Shown: piece by piece, positions 23,276 to 36,100 of the stretch
How the letters are laid out: the number at the start of each line of letters is the position of its first letter
Numbering within the stretch: the first letter of the stretch is position 1
Source of the DNA: Torreya grandis
Lineage: Eukaryota > Streptophyta > Pinopsida > Cupressales > Taxaceae
Reading direction: 5' to 3'
Assembly (NCBI GenBank): GCA_037957365.1
Contig: JARHVA010008350.1
Location: 35,001-99,000 of the forward strand
Length of the DNA stretch: 64,000 nt
Position numbers and translations under genes: made by a program
The notes under the pieces: generated by a model
What the model was told of the DNA's origin: nothing
Seen by the model: the letters and a program-made list of their open reading frames with translations, nothing else
Databases searched by the model: none

Positions 23276-24829
23276 TACTGACTTGGCAAGGACCCAAAAT
23301 AAACATTCTACTATAAGCAATAGTTAGAGTAAAAAAGAAACCCAATAATGAAATCCTTTTTGGGCATTATTGGTAGTTTTTGGGCATAAAATCAGCCTAT
23401 TGACTACCCAAAATTATAAAATGGGTCTAATTAGGAAACCATTTTGATAAATATTTATGGGTAAAAACAAAAATAAAAAATAGATAATCATTCAGAGCAA
23501 ACTATTCATCTTCTTCTAGTTGTTAAGGGTTATTTTGTAACTACTATAGGCACCTCATTCAATTGATATAGGATATTCTATAGCTACTAAAAACACCTCT
23601 TTTAGTTGTTACAAACTCTTATATAGTTATTTCTAACACTTTTCCCATAGTTGGGTATAACCTTGCAATTTCTATGAGCACCATCTTTGGTTGATATAGG
23701 CATACCCTAACATTTCTCTAAGATATGGAGTTGGATATTGAGTTTTGAGCATACAAGGAAGACACTAGACCAGTTAGAGGAGGAATGAGGAATGATTAGA
23801 GTATAAAATTCAAAAAATTACTCAGGCCTACCCTTGAATGACAAAGCAAATTCACTAGGAAAAATCCATAATTAGTAAGATGGCATAGAGGCAAATCATG
23901 CAGGCTCATGCAGAGGAAGATCACAAAGTAACAACACCTTCAGATACCCTATTTCATGTTCATGCAACACCTAACTTGGATCACCTAGCTCTATAATAAC
24001 CCCCTTATGGTAGGAGAGTAATAATATCTCATCCAAGTTTAATAACATTGTTCTAGTTCCATGTAGGTTGTCATGAATCACATACAAGCACATTGAGGGC
24101 ACCATAGAAGCCTACCATCTTGTGATCTCATAATTACTCCAAAGGTGCCCACTTCAGTCTAGTTACAACTACAAGCATAATTATTTCATTTCATCAAACA
24201 CTCACATGAAAATACTCATATGCAAATCCTTGACATAAACCTAGGTAAACCATTAAAAAGGTATAATGTATATTTTGATCATTGAAAAGTATTCATTTTT
24301 TAATACAGCATGTATGATATTGAAAATCATATTAAATCATGAAACATGTCAATCATTAATACCCCTCAACTCACACTTAAACCCACATGATGAAATTCCA
24401 ACGCACACTTATACCCCTCATTATGACCCCATTATATCCCTTTCATCCTATTCACTCCACATCACTTGAGGACATGTGATAGGTCACATGGCGGGGGGGG
24501 GGGTGGATGTTATGGGTGAGAATACCTCATACTATAAGATCAATACATTTGATATTAAAATCCATATTGAATCCATAATAATTTATAGGGAGAATAAATA
24601 ATTTTATTGCTTTTCCTTGTAATTACAACCATTCATGCAAAGCTGAAGCATGCCATAACCTACAACCCTACAACTTGCAACCATAAACTACCATTATTAA
24701 ACAAACCTTGCTTTGTTATAGATAGATTTTTATAAGCCAAATAGAGTGTGTTGATAATTAATATTTAAAAGGATTGATAGAAAAGCTAAACTTAGCAGAA
24801 TGAGTGGGTTAGTTGTGAGGAGAGAACCC
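23276..24829 (+). other. Spacer between pol and the extra ORF, with a G11 tract
   Basis: No coding family is seen. A run of 11 G at 24493-24503, followed by TGGATGTTATGGG, looks like the purine-rich/G-rich sequence that often follows Ty3 pol and may act as an internal plus-strand primer site. That role is an inference. Confidence 0.5.
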
Positions 24830-27540
24830 ATGAATCATAGGCAACTTCAAGGAGACTGAGCCCGTTGGGTTGTCTTTAATAGCACTGGTTGGACCACTTC
24901 TTTTGAAAAATTATATCATTTATCAAAACCCCTTACTAGGGAATTTATAGGATCCTTTACTGGAGACCAAACTATTGTACATGGTATCACATTCCTAGTC
25001 ACTAAAGAACTCATGATCTAGGTAATTGGGATACCAAGTATAGGAAATAATTGACAAGATAAACACAATTATCAGAAACCTAGATAGGAGTTTTGTTAAG
25101 GAGATGAAATACTAGTACTAAAGAAAGGTGGTGTGGAGAGACTCATCTTACCTATAACTTGGAGGGAGATAGCCTCATACATCATTAGATATATGATCTA
25201 TGAAGGAATGTATTCCTTAATTTATACTCTTCAGTTCAAATTTTTGAATCATTTAACACATGATAGAACCATTAATGTTTAAAATCACCTATAGAACATT
25301 CTAAAAGGATGTCTAAAGAGTACCAAAATGGTATTGAAAAAGTTATATCCCATCATTGCCTAATATGGTTGATAATGAAACATGGAATAAACTCTGTCAA
25401 ACTTGATGTAAGTTAGAAATATTTTTTACCCCTAGGGAATAATGAACCTCAGTAAGAAAAGGGTAATAATGAGGAGGAATCCTCTAAGGAGTAGGCCAAA
25501 AAGATTCTACAAGAAGATGTTATAGGAAATAGTGCTACTAGTCAGCCCATAGCTATTGAGGGTCCATCTAAAGCTGTTATGGGTAGAATAAAGAGAAGGA
25601 AACTAGTTCTACCTCCTTATAAATTATAGCATGGAAGTACATAGCACCATATTCCTTTTTGCATTGTCTCCTCACCATAGATTGATTATTATCCTATGGT
25701 TCCTTTTGGACAAAAGGAAGTTCTTCCATCAAATGCTGCAAAAGAAGAACAAGTTCCATCATCTGCCCCTTCTAAAAGGAAGATGAAAACTAAAGAAAAT
25801 AAACCCACTATATTAATAAGGAGACCTCCTCTTAGAATATCTCAAAGAATTAAGAAATAAAAGACAAATATATCCTCCTCACCCATAGACATTAGTGAGG
25901 ATGAAAAGCCAAAGAAAGAGCCTGGGTTTTGGAAGACCCCTAATAGGTTTAAAATTGAAGAATGGTCTATAGAGAAGGAATCTTCCAAAAAAGAAGAAGA
26001 ATAGTCACCCCAGCCATCTGAATTCACTAAGGAATACATTTATCTCCTTAGACACATTGAGTATATATAAGAAGAATCGAGAATGGCATATCAGCGTACA
26101 ATAGAAGAGGAATTGATTGAAGAAGAGACTATGGAAAAAGAAGTAGAACACATGATATTTCCTCATGCCTAAGAGTTAAAAACATTGGAAAAAGCTATGA
26201 AACAAATATACAGGCTGAGGAATGAGATAAAAAAAATTAAAAGGTAAGAAAGGCATTGAAACACTTCTAGGGGTACCATAGTTTGTATAACCTTCTATGG
26301 ATAGAGAAAAGCTATTGGAGGAGCCTACAGTAGCTTCCCTGGAGGAAATTATAACAACTTCATCTACCTTAGCCATAAAATCACCTAGAATAGATTATGT
26401 TCTGGCTTTGGTATCCTTCTGTAATAGTTCTTCCTCTATTTCCCACTACAAAAACACCTACAACAGAAGAATTTATTGATGTAGATCTTTCAACTACCAC
26501 ACCTATAGACACTGATGACCTCCTACATTTTCTTAAAGAATAATTTGGTGATAATGAAACTCACTACAAAAAATTAGTACAAAGATTTAATGTATATGTT
26601 AAAACAAGAGAACAACAAGATGACTTAAAATAAAGACTAGAAATGGTTGAAACTAGGATCAAGAATATGAAGTAAAAGATTACTAAAATGCATGGAACCA
26701 CTAAAATGTTAATAGAGTGTAGATCATTTCATAGGGTGTATGTTGTCTACTTAGAAGAGAGATGACTTAAATTTAGATATGATATGATCTATAATGATCA
26801 ATCTTACATGGTTTGTGACCCCAAATTTGTCTTTGAAGTATATAGACATGTTGATCCTTACCTCCAATCTTAGTTAAGTGAGTTTTACATCTATCAATAT
26901 GTTGTACCTAGTGATGTAGATTAGAATCCAAACATCTACTTGGGGGATGTCCAATTGAATGCATTTTATTCATATGTCCTTAACAAAATAGGAAGAAGGA
27001 AATAGGTAGAGGAGTATCAATAAAAATAAAAATAAGCTACCCTAATTATTAGGGGTAAATTAGGTAATCTAGATGTTGTAATAAAAGAATGAATATCCTT
27101 CATGAATTCAAGTACTCCACAAGCATGGGTCATAAGGAAATAAGTAGAAGTTAAGAATCATTAGTTGAGTCTTATGGAAGGAGATGGCAATCAAAATTTT
27201 ATTTCTTGTTCTCACATATGGGTATAACTCTCTAATGTTTTAAAATTATGAAACCTTACTCCCCTCAAAACCTTAGGGAGGCCACACACAAAGTATACAT
27301 GTATTTGATCTTATTAGGAAGAGAAGGCTAAAATGGTTGGGATTGATGTTTCAACCTCCTTTGTTTTGGTTTCTATTTCTTAACTAGGAGGGAAAGGTCC
27401 TAGATAATAGAGAGGCTGAGAATAAAAGATGGGAGAACATTGATAAAGCTAAAGGATTCTATATCCTTCAATGGTCAAGCTACACTGAGCCCCTTGATTT
27501 TATAAAATTTTATGGTTTCAAAATGCAGCAAAGGCTTGTT
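24830..27540 (+). pseudogene. Extra sense ORF between pol and 3' LTR of the Athila-like element
   Basis: An ATG at 24830 opens a frame that stays in register to about 25370 despite many stops. It includes FTGDQTIVHGITFLVTKEL and, further on, ITWREIASYIIRYMIYEGM. These resemble, from memory, an uncharacterised ORF family found near LTRs of plant Ty3 elements. From about 25430 to 26250 a Lys/Glu/Pro-rich region follows (KRKMKTKENKP, PIDISEDEKPKKEPGFWKTP). Then comes a likely coiled-coil segment (KTREQQDDLK*RLEMVETRI, about 26600-26665) and a C-terminal part to about 27540. Total potential is near 900 codons. It sits in the env-like position, but I see no clear signal peptide or transmembrane segment. 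Function unknown; ends approximate. Confidence 0.55.
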
Positions 27541-27703
27541 TGAGGTTGAGTAAGAGATTAAGTAGGCAGTGTGATGAGGCCACCAATTGCTTTATTTTGT
27601 AACCTCATCCATACCTAATATATATCTTTTTCTATGTAAATCTCCATAACCATCCATGAATCATACAAATTAATGAATAAATTTATGATTTTATGTGTGC
27701 ATA

Positions 27704-27839
<136 letters not shown>

Positions 27840-27953
27840 ATGTTATGAATTATTAAGGATTTTTCTTTGATTAAATTATAGTTGTGTAACTTTATTTAAC
27901 AAGAATTTGAAGGATAATGTAAAGCTACAGAATCTCATTTGGGCACAACACTT

Positions 27954-28169
27954 ACAGGCTACCCATAGTAACTATAAGCTTTACCTACAAGCTAACTGTA
28001 GTCACTATAGGTTATCCAAAACAACTATAGGCTCCACCTGCAAGCTACCCATAGCCACTGTAAGTTACCTACAAAAACTATAGGCTTCACCTATAGTTTT
28101 TTCATATCCACTGTAGAGTACCTATAATAATTTTAGGCTTCACCTATAGGTTGCCCACAACCACGTTAC
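27954..28169 (+). repeat. 53-bp minisatellite in the 3' LTR
   Basis: Same units and order as 15425-15640, diverged by transitions and small changes. It confirms that the two LTRs are homologous up to the truncation. Confidence 0.82.
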
Positions 28170-28507
28170 AAAATAGAGCCATTATTGTGATAAGATCTTA
28201 AGGATACATCAATATATCTTGGAAACTAAATGGATGAATAGAAAGGACCATAGTTTTTTTATGTATTTCCTACATGAAAATAAATTTTGATGTGTTATAA
28301 AAGATAAGAAAGACAAGTGTTTTTGTTTAAGTTTTACTTTTTCCTAAGTGTGAAAATGAGAAACTAGTTACGAAGGGTGTGGAAGAATACCTTTTAAAGT
28401 TCACACATTAGATCCAAGTGATTGTGGATAGCTTATTTTTATCTTGGGAGGATGACCTAAAAATAATAAAACACTAAAATAAAATTGTTTTTTAGACAAG
28501 TAGATGG

Positions 28508-28570
28508 GTGGATTGCCTAGCGTGAGCTAGATCCTAGAAGCGAAAGCTTTCTAGGAGGCTTTCAATCCAC
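28508..28570 (-). other. Compound stem-loop with GAAA tetraloop in the LTR
   Basis: GTGGATTG (28508-28515) pairs with CAATCCAC (28563-28570). Inside, CCTAGAAGC-GAAA-GCTTTCTAGG forms a hairpin with one bulge. Both LTR copies have it (second copy near 46925-47000), with the outer stem intact and the inner stem weakened by transitions. Confidence 0.5.
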
Positions 28571-29857
28571 TTGTTTTAAAATTTTAGTTGAGATGATAAA
28601 ATAAATGTATTTTTGTATTAAATTATAGAAAACTAAATTAAAACCAAAAAACAATTGAATTTAATACAAAATAATTAAATGCTTTGCTAAGTTAACCAAA
28701 ATAAATCAAATAGTTTGGTTATACTGATGCTAAAAATTGGTTAAGGAAAAATGGTAGTTTTGGTTTGGTTTAAGACAAGAGTCAAAACTAAATGATAAGG
28801 TTTTGATGGAGTTGGTAAATATTTAAATTTTTAAATGATATTAATAAAGGGAAGATAAATGGTAAAAGGTATTATGAGGTCAAGAGGTCAAGATGGAAAA
28901 TAGGTAATAGGGGTAAACGGTTGAGGTGGTAAGAAGGAGGTAAAGGGTGAATGGAAAAAGAAGTAAATGGATAAGAGGGTAGGGAGTTAAAGGGATTAAA
29001 ATAGAAGAGGAAAATGGGATAAAGGTGTGAGTTCAAGGAAAGAAAAAGGCCAATAAATGTTACCTTGATGCTTGATGAAGATGGTTGATGAAGATGTTGT
29101 TGTTGGAGCTTGAGGAAATTTTGGTAGAGATTATTTTCTTTGATATTTTATCCTATAAGATTATGATGACCTATAAAATTATGACCTCCTTCCAAAACCT
29201 GTAACAAAATATTAAGAACCAATGACTTACTTCCAACTTAACCTTTGGTGAAGGAGAGGGAGGTATTTATAGCATTTGATGTGAAGAAACATGCCAAAAT
29301 AGAGGAATAGTCAAGAAATTCAAATTTATCTAAGTGGGTCTCATAAATAAGTCAAGGATGAGGTTGGTGGGGATTCCCACTTTGATCATAAGTCTCCCAT
29401 TTGATTTTGTATGTCTCCCACCTTGTATATGAATCCAATTTTGAATGGAAATCATGCACATGAGTTTAAATGAGACTAAAGACTTTTCACCACCATTTAT
29501 TGTCTTCATAGAAGCACTTAAAGTGATGGCTCACCAAATTTGGTGCCATTTTCCATGTGGTTCCTAAATTAGTTAAGGATGAGGTTGGTGGGGATTCCCA
29601 TTTGGGTTGGTGAGTCTACCATTTAGGTTAAGAAGTCAAAAATGGGTACCCTTTGGATATAAAGAGGTAGGTATCTTATTTTGAAAACTAATTTTATGTG
29701 TAAAGGAAAAATATATGTGGAATAATGGGCCCTTAAGGGGAAATTCACCAAATTTTAAGGGGGGACCCTTGTGTTGCTTAAATGAGATTATTAAGCACAT
29801 TGTGAAAGGGTCCCAGGTGAGGTATGATTTTCCACATCAAGCCACATCAATTTTAAG

Positions 29858-29914
29858 CCATGTCACCTTCCATGTCACTTTCCATGTCACTCACCATGTC
29901 ATATGCCATGTCAT
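29858..29914. repeat. 12-bp minisatellite CCATGTCAC-type
   Basis: About five copies of CCATGTCA separated by 3-4 bases, in the part of the LTR that has no partner copy. Confidence 0.7.
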
Positions 29915-30103
29915 CATGAATAGTGATAGTGGGTCCCATAATGAATAGTGATAGTGAATAGTAATTTCATATAGTATTTTTTAATAGGAGAATAGTGATT
30001 TGGTTAGGTTAAGAGTGGTTAATTAAGGATTAATAAGGTTTAGTGGGTTCTGAGGTATTTATTTATAAAAAAACTATTAGTGTGCAATTTTCTAGTGTCT
30101 ACA

Positions 30104-30121
30104 TTTTGCCCATTTTTCTTA
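30104..30121 (-). other. Polypurine tract of the minus-strand Ty3 element
   Basis: On the minus strand TAAGAAAAATGGGCAAAA directly precedes the TGTAGACACT start of the 3' LTR, as expected for a plus-strand primer. Confidence 0.6.
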
Positions 30122-33100
30122 TGCATCTTTAAATTAACAATCAACAAAATAAAAACAAAACATTGGGTTTAAGGTTATGGTACCTTGAGTATGGGAAGAG
30201 GTGTTCCTCCTCAAACTAATAGTTGATGAGGAACATCTAAATTAGGTGTAGGTTTGATAAGCAGTTGGTGGGGACCCATTAGGTGGTGCCACAAGGTAGT
30301 TGGGCATGTGAAATGCCAATGGGTACATAAAATGTGATTAAATGTAGTAGTAAATATTGCATAGATACAAAAACTACCATGGTGGTAAAAAAATAAGGTC
30401 AATCCTAGAAGGATACATGATAGGGGCAATTGGTCCTTAACATCGATCATAGTTGATCGGGTTGGGCCTATCAAGCCATATAGGTAGGCTTGATATTAGT
30501 CACAAGTATCTAAGGTAGTAAGTACTCCTATAAAACAATAAAATTGGTAAGGTCATGGATGAATTAGTGTCAATGGTTAAAATTTCAACATGGCAAGGTT
30601 GGTCAGTGTGCTCAAAAGACCACGTAAAGTTATTGTGAAACATGCTAATGGTCAGGGTAAAAATAAAACAACATCAAGGTAGACATGGTGAAAGCATAGG
30701 TGGATTGGGTATGGGTTAAAAGGGGATGAATAAGTTGACTCTAGATGCACTTAGCAAGTGGACGCTACCTACATAGTTCTATGGATAAGAATCCAAAAAG
30801 AACATCAGGCCAAATGTAGTTTTTTTGAGGTGAAGAGTGTTGGTTAACTTGGTTCCCCCAACTTGATGGATCATGTAGTTAGGTTTAATTGAAGGACATT
30901 AGAGAAAGGGAAGCTTAAAAGGGTGGTAAATATGGGTATCAAATAGTTTTATAATTAGTTTCATAGAAATGGTGGGTGAGATTTTCTAGGATGCAATCAG
31001 ATGATTGTATCAACTATGCAAAAGGAATTTGCAGTCATGGATAAGCAGGTTCAAGCATGAAATTTCTACCACCATTTAAAAAAAGAGAAATATGATTTAC
31101 TAAGTTTTAGAAAATATGACACTACTCAAATTATTGTGGTGATCTAATGGGTTCTTTCATCAGCATCTAAATAAGCTATCATTATGCACACTTCATAACA
31201 ATGTTGTTAACATGATATGGAAAGGTATGATTTAATAATTTGGGGAAGCAAAGTAATAGAATGGGTAAATGAGAAGTGACAAAGATTCAAACCCTTGACC
31301 CTTGAGTTATTGGGGCCCCAAAATAAGTAAGTGTTGAGTTTTGAGGGAATTTAGAGAAAGACATTGAGGGGTTTTGGAATATGAAGTGAGGAAAATAATA
31401 ATAATATTAATTAAATGAGGGAGTAGGTTGTGAATTTCAGGCATTAAATCAAGGGCATGGAGAACATGAGGAATAAGACAAGGAGATGTATGTAAAAGTG
31501 GCATGACTAATGATTGCACTGTAAAGAGGTGGAGGTTGAATTGGAGAAAATAAGGGAGATCCAACAAGGGATGAGGTGAAGGTGGACCAGGAGATGGATG
31601 AAGAGAAAATAATGAGGTCATAGATAAAGATGAAGGTGGAGAAGGATGGAAGGATCCATGTATGGTCATATAAGAGGAAAAAGAAGGTCAGGAAGAAGAA
31701 GGGATGTCATTAACAAAGCTGAAAAAAATGAAATGAAATGAAGAAAAGAGAAGAAAAATAAAAGGTAGAAGATGGGGGGAGGGATGCACTAAAGAATGAA
31801 AGATTGGGGAATTGAAAAGGATGGGGAAAGAAGTGTAAAAATTGTGAAGGGTAAGGAGAGAATGGAAAATATGAGAGGCCATGAAGGGTTTGAAAATAAG
31901 TCTAAAAATAAACCAAGGAGAAAATAGTTTGGTGATGAAAATTAAAAAAATAAAGCAATAAATGGAAGAAATAAAATAGGAGGAAAAACAAGTGAAATGA
32001 GGGCATAAAAGGGATGATAGGAGAGTGAAGAAGTATGTGGTATCTTGACCAAGTAAACATGGATGATGATAGGTAAGGAGAGGAAAAATGAAGCAAATAA
32101 AATGGTGGTTTTGAAGATGAGAATGGGATGGAAAGTTGGAAAGGGGTTAAGAAAATTAAGGGGAAGTAAAGGATGGGTGGGTAAGAAGGTGAAGAGAAAA
32201 TTTAGGAATCAATGAACTTATTAGAAGGGATTGACAAGATAAAGGGGTGATTAGAAGAGATTATCAAGCCAAAAAGTGGTGAGGTGGTTAAGAAATAGGG
32301 GAACACAATGAAAGAGAGTGAGATGAAACTAAGGGATGAAAATAAAGGATGATAAGAATAAAAGGGAAGAATTGAAGTAGGGATACAAATCATAGATACT
32401 CACACAGATATAAAATATAAGTGAGTATCAAGATGGAAAGAGGAAAAGGGGAATGCAAAGGGAAAAAGGCAAGAAGAGATAAGAAGAAAAAGGAAATTAT
32501 GGAAGGATTCTCAAAGGATAAATGCCTAATTAGAAGCTAGTTATGGAGGTAAAAAAAGAAGACAAAAAGGATGAAAGGATGGAAAAACAAAAAACAAGAA
32601 GAATGGAAAATGGGTACGGTGGGAAGAGTGGTGGAATGGTAGAGAGTGGTGGTACATATAAAGAAAAAGTGTAGCAATAGAAGAAAAAGAAATATTGCAA
32701 GATGCATAGTATGATTTGGAATGGGTGAGGAAAAGAGAGTGATAAATAGGGTATGACAAATAGCCAAGGGAAAGGGGAGATGATGAGGATAGAGAAAGAA
32801 GTTGAAGGGTATATAGGGCAAGGTTGGTAATAAGGTGAAAGAAAGGCAAAAAATTCAAAAGGTGGGTGGGGAAGTGAGTCATTAAGTATACACAAGGAAT
32901 GGTGGTAGTGAGGTCAATGAAGCAAAGTAGGTGGTGGATTTATGGGAGATAAGAGGTGTTAATGAGGAAGGTTGTCAACCCTTATGTTAAAAGAGATTGA
33001 CAATCTAGAGGGAGGTAGGTCATGAGGAGATAGGTAGAGAAGTGGAGGAAGATATTTTAGGTGAGAATGGAAAACAAAATAAAGGATGTGGCCAAGCTAA

Positions 33101-36100
33101 CCTTAATAACTGAGTGTTGTCTACATAGTCCAAAAAGACCTTAGGCAGATGTAGTTCTCCCAATAATGGGGGAAAAACTTAAGAGGAAGTATTAGATGGT
33201 GTTAAAACATAAAATACACCTAAGAAAGAATTAAAATATTCATTGATGAAGGATGCCCTAAGTAAGAGGGCATGGTTAGTGATGGAAATGAGTGAGAAGA
33301 AAAAGTGGATGGAAATTAGTTATTAGTGGTTGAGCAGCCCATAGAAGTGAAGTAGTGTCTACATAGTCTGTCGAAATTAGGCCAATGTAATTCAACAAGG
33401 GTAGGATAAATAAGTGAGTTTTTTTGTGCTAATATAGGTTTTGGGTTTTGGTGAAGGTGATGGTGAAGGTGTATGGTACACATTGGTAGATAGTCACTAG
33501 AGTAATCCTACATGCATTAGGAGGAGAAGAAATGGATGGGAAGAGTAGGATAAATTAGAAGGGAACATAATGTTAAGCACCATAAATGATCTTTAATGGA
33601 TCTAATCTAAATAAGAGGTGTCTTTGTAAGGAGGTTACACCTTATAAAATTGTGTGAAAGTATAAGTACAATGCTAGCATTGATCACTATGATCCATGTT
33701 TTAGGGGGTGGGTGTCTATCAGGAGATGCATAGTCATGTTGGCAAAAGGTCATCATCACTACAAGCCAAGTTTTAAGGATAGTAACGAAGTGATGACTTG
33801 TAAAGAATTTATTTGATGAATAATTGGATTCTATGAGCAAAAAAGGTGGTAGTGTGGTGAGAGATAGAGGAAGGGCCTTGCCTAACCCAAGGGATGCATG
33901 GGTAATGTAAATAAATAATGGCCATGTCTACATCTTATGCCCCAATTACTTGGACCCATAGATGTGGGTCTTCTAGGTTAGGCTTAACCAGAATATGTGT
34001 GGCCTAAGATCTTGGGTATAGAGTTAGAGAAGGTGGTCATTTCCCTAGTATGGATGATCTCTTAACTGGCACAAAATAAATGACTACCATGTTTGAACAG
34101 GCACTACCAATGGTTGGGTTCTAGCATTCAAACCCTATGGCAATGGGCTAGTAGCAATAGGAGGGTAGAAGGGATAAGAAGGTGAATTTATTTTTGTGAA
34201 TTCATGAAGGCCTACCTCAGTATAAGAGGTTATGCAATGATGAAGATTTATATGTTACCATTACTAATAATAGTGGTAGTTTTGGAGGCATGACTATTGT
34301 AGTAGCACATGGTTGGAAGCCAATTTACATTAACTGAGGTAAGGGTGATTATGATTAGGCCCACAAAGATCATACGATGCAAAAAAATCAAAGACATTAG
34401 ATGTAAATCATATGATAAGGTCAAAATAAATATATCATGATGGTCTATAATGGATTTATCAATGTGACCAATCAGATCAAGGGTGACATGTCCATACAAA
34501 AAGGTAACTAGACATGATTGTTTAAAGTGGAAAGATTTTTCAAGGGAATCAATGACATAATATGACCTTCCTAGTCGATGGATTAGAGAATCATGTTGGT
34601 GAGGTAGAATGGTTAGGTATTCTATTTAAATAATCATGATAAGGATGAGTGTCTATTATTAAGTTATTTATTTTTATAGGTTATAGAGAGTGGAGAGAAC
34701 TACACAAGGTTGATGATAGAAAACAATGGAAATAATGGTGGAGATAATCAACAACCTCTATGACCTAAAATAATTAATATGGTGAATGTGTATATCTATT
34801 AGATATTGAAACATATAATAGTGATAATGTAAGTATTGTTAGATCAAAAACAAAGGGAAAGGTACCCATGACCCAAGCTTGAGCTTGAACTATTACCTCT
34901 GTAGCAAAAAAGAAGGCAAGAATTTCACTATGCAAGATGTAGGACTAGAGAACATGACCATCAGCCTATCTATGGAGGGAACCCTCACTGTTTGAGGGGA
35001 TGCATACTTAGGAAACAACAAATGGTACCTATGTGAGAAAAATAACTAGAGCAAAGGGATGAGATTGTTATGATAGGTGGGTAGGGTGAAATACCCAAAG
35101 TAGAATATGATTCTCATCGTGTGAGGATTAATATGGGAGAGGAGAATAGAGTATACCCTTTAGTGGTTGTTGAGATAGGGAATGATATAGATGTTAGTTG
35201 AGGTAGTAATCAAGTATAAGGATGGTTGAACAAAAATATAGAGTCCCTAGATAATCAATATGATGCTTAGGTAGGAAAATAGTGTATGCATATGCTTTAG
35301 GCAATATGTAATATGATGACTATGCATGTGTCATGCAATTCCTCACACCCTAAATAAAATATGCATAGTCTGATTTAAACATGTACAAAATGTGTTGGAT
35401 TTTGTTAGTTAAATGTTATGGTTATGGTTATGATTACTATGTTTATGGTTGTTGTAATCTCGCTTGATGTAAAAGGAATGACTATTTTTTTTGCAATGTT
35501 AGATAGTACAAGTCACAGTGAAAACATCAACTAGGCACATTAAGATAAGAATAGGGAATGATGATTTGTTTTTGACAAAGACTAAAAATAGACCTAAAAT
35601 GAGATCAAATTAATGGCTGTTGTAATCTCGCTTGATGTAAAAGGAATGACTATTTTTTTTGCAATGTTAGATAGTACAAGTCACAGTGGAAACATCAACT
35701 AGGCACATTAAGATAAGAATAGGGAATGATGCTTTGTTTTTGACAAAGACTAAAAATAGACCTAAAGTGAGATCAACTTAATGAATATAATCCCTTCAAA
35801 TATTATTCATGAGCGATCATTAGTTGATAAAGAAGGTTTCTTGATCATAGGGTGTCAAGTAAGCTCTAAATCCCTTGATGTATAGATATTCTAAAGGGAA
35901 TATGGGTGATAGGTGGTGTGAAGGGTAATGGTTGATATGTATGATAACCTCATGTGAATTAATTTGTCCCTTCTATAGGTGACCTAAGAATGTTAATAGA
36001 CAATTCCATGTTGTATGCTAGATGTAGATTGATAAATGTGAAAAGTCTACATCTAAAAGCCGATTACAACTTCCAACTTATTATGCTTATTGAGAGCTAA

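Larger units (their letters stand above)
28318..30103 (-). repeat. 3' LTR of the minus-strand Ty3 element (complete)
   Basis: 1786 bp, TGTAGACACTAG to AAACAAAAACA on the minus strand. 28318-29560 matches the other LTR; 29561-30103 has no partner because that LTR is truncated. It contains a short internal repeat (AAGGATGAGGTTGGTGGGGA at about 29350 and 29576), a 12-bp minisatellite and a conserved stem-loop. Confidence 0.75.

Noticed and set aside
24821..27571. Envelope gene
   Set aside because: The position fits, but I see no signal peptide or transmembrane segment, so I list it as an extra ORF of unknown function.
28501..28570. Hammerhead ribozyme or tRNA
   Set aside because: The hairpin has a GAAA loop, but there is no CTGATGA core and no cloverleaf.
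31307..32895. Many minus-strand frames rich in Ser, Phe, Leu and Pro, some over 110 codons
   Set aside because: The strand is pyrimidine-rich and so poor in stops. Three frames overlap at 32530-32895, and none has a family motif.
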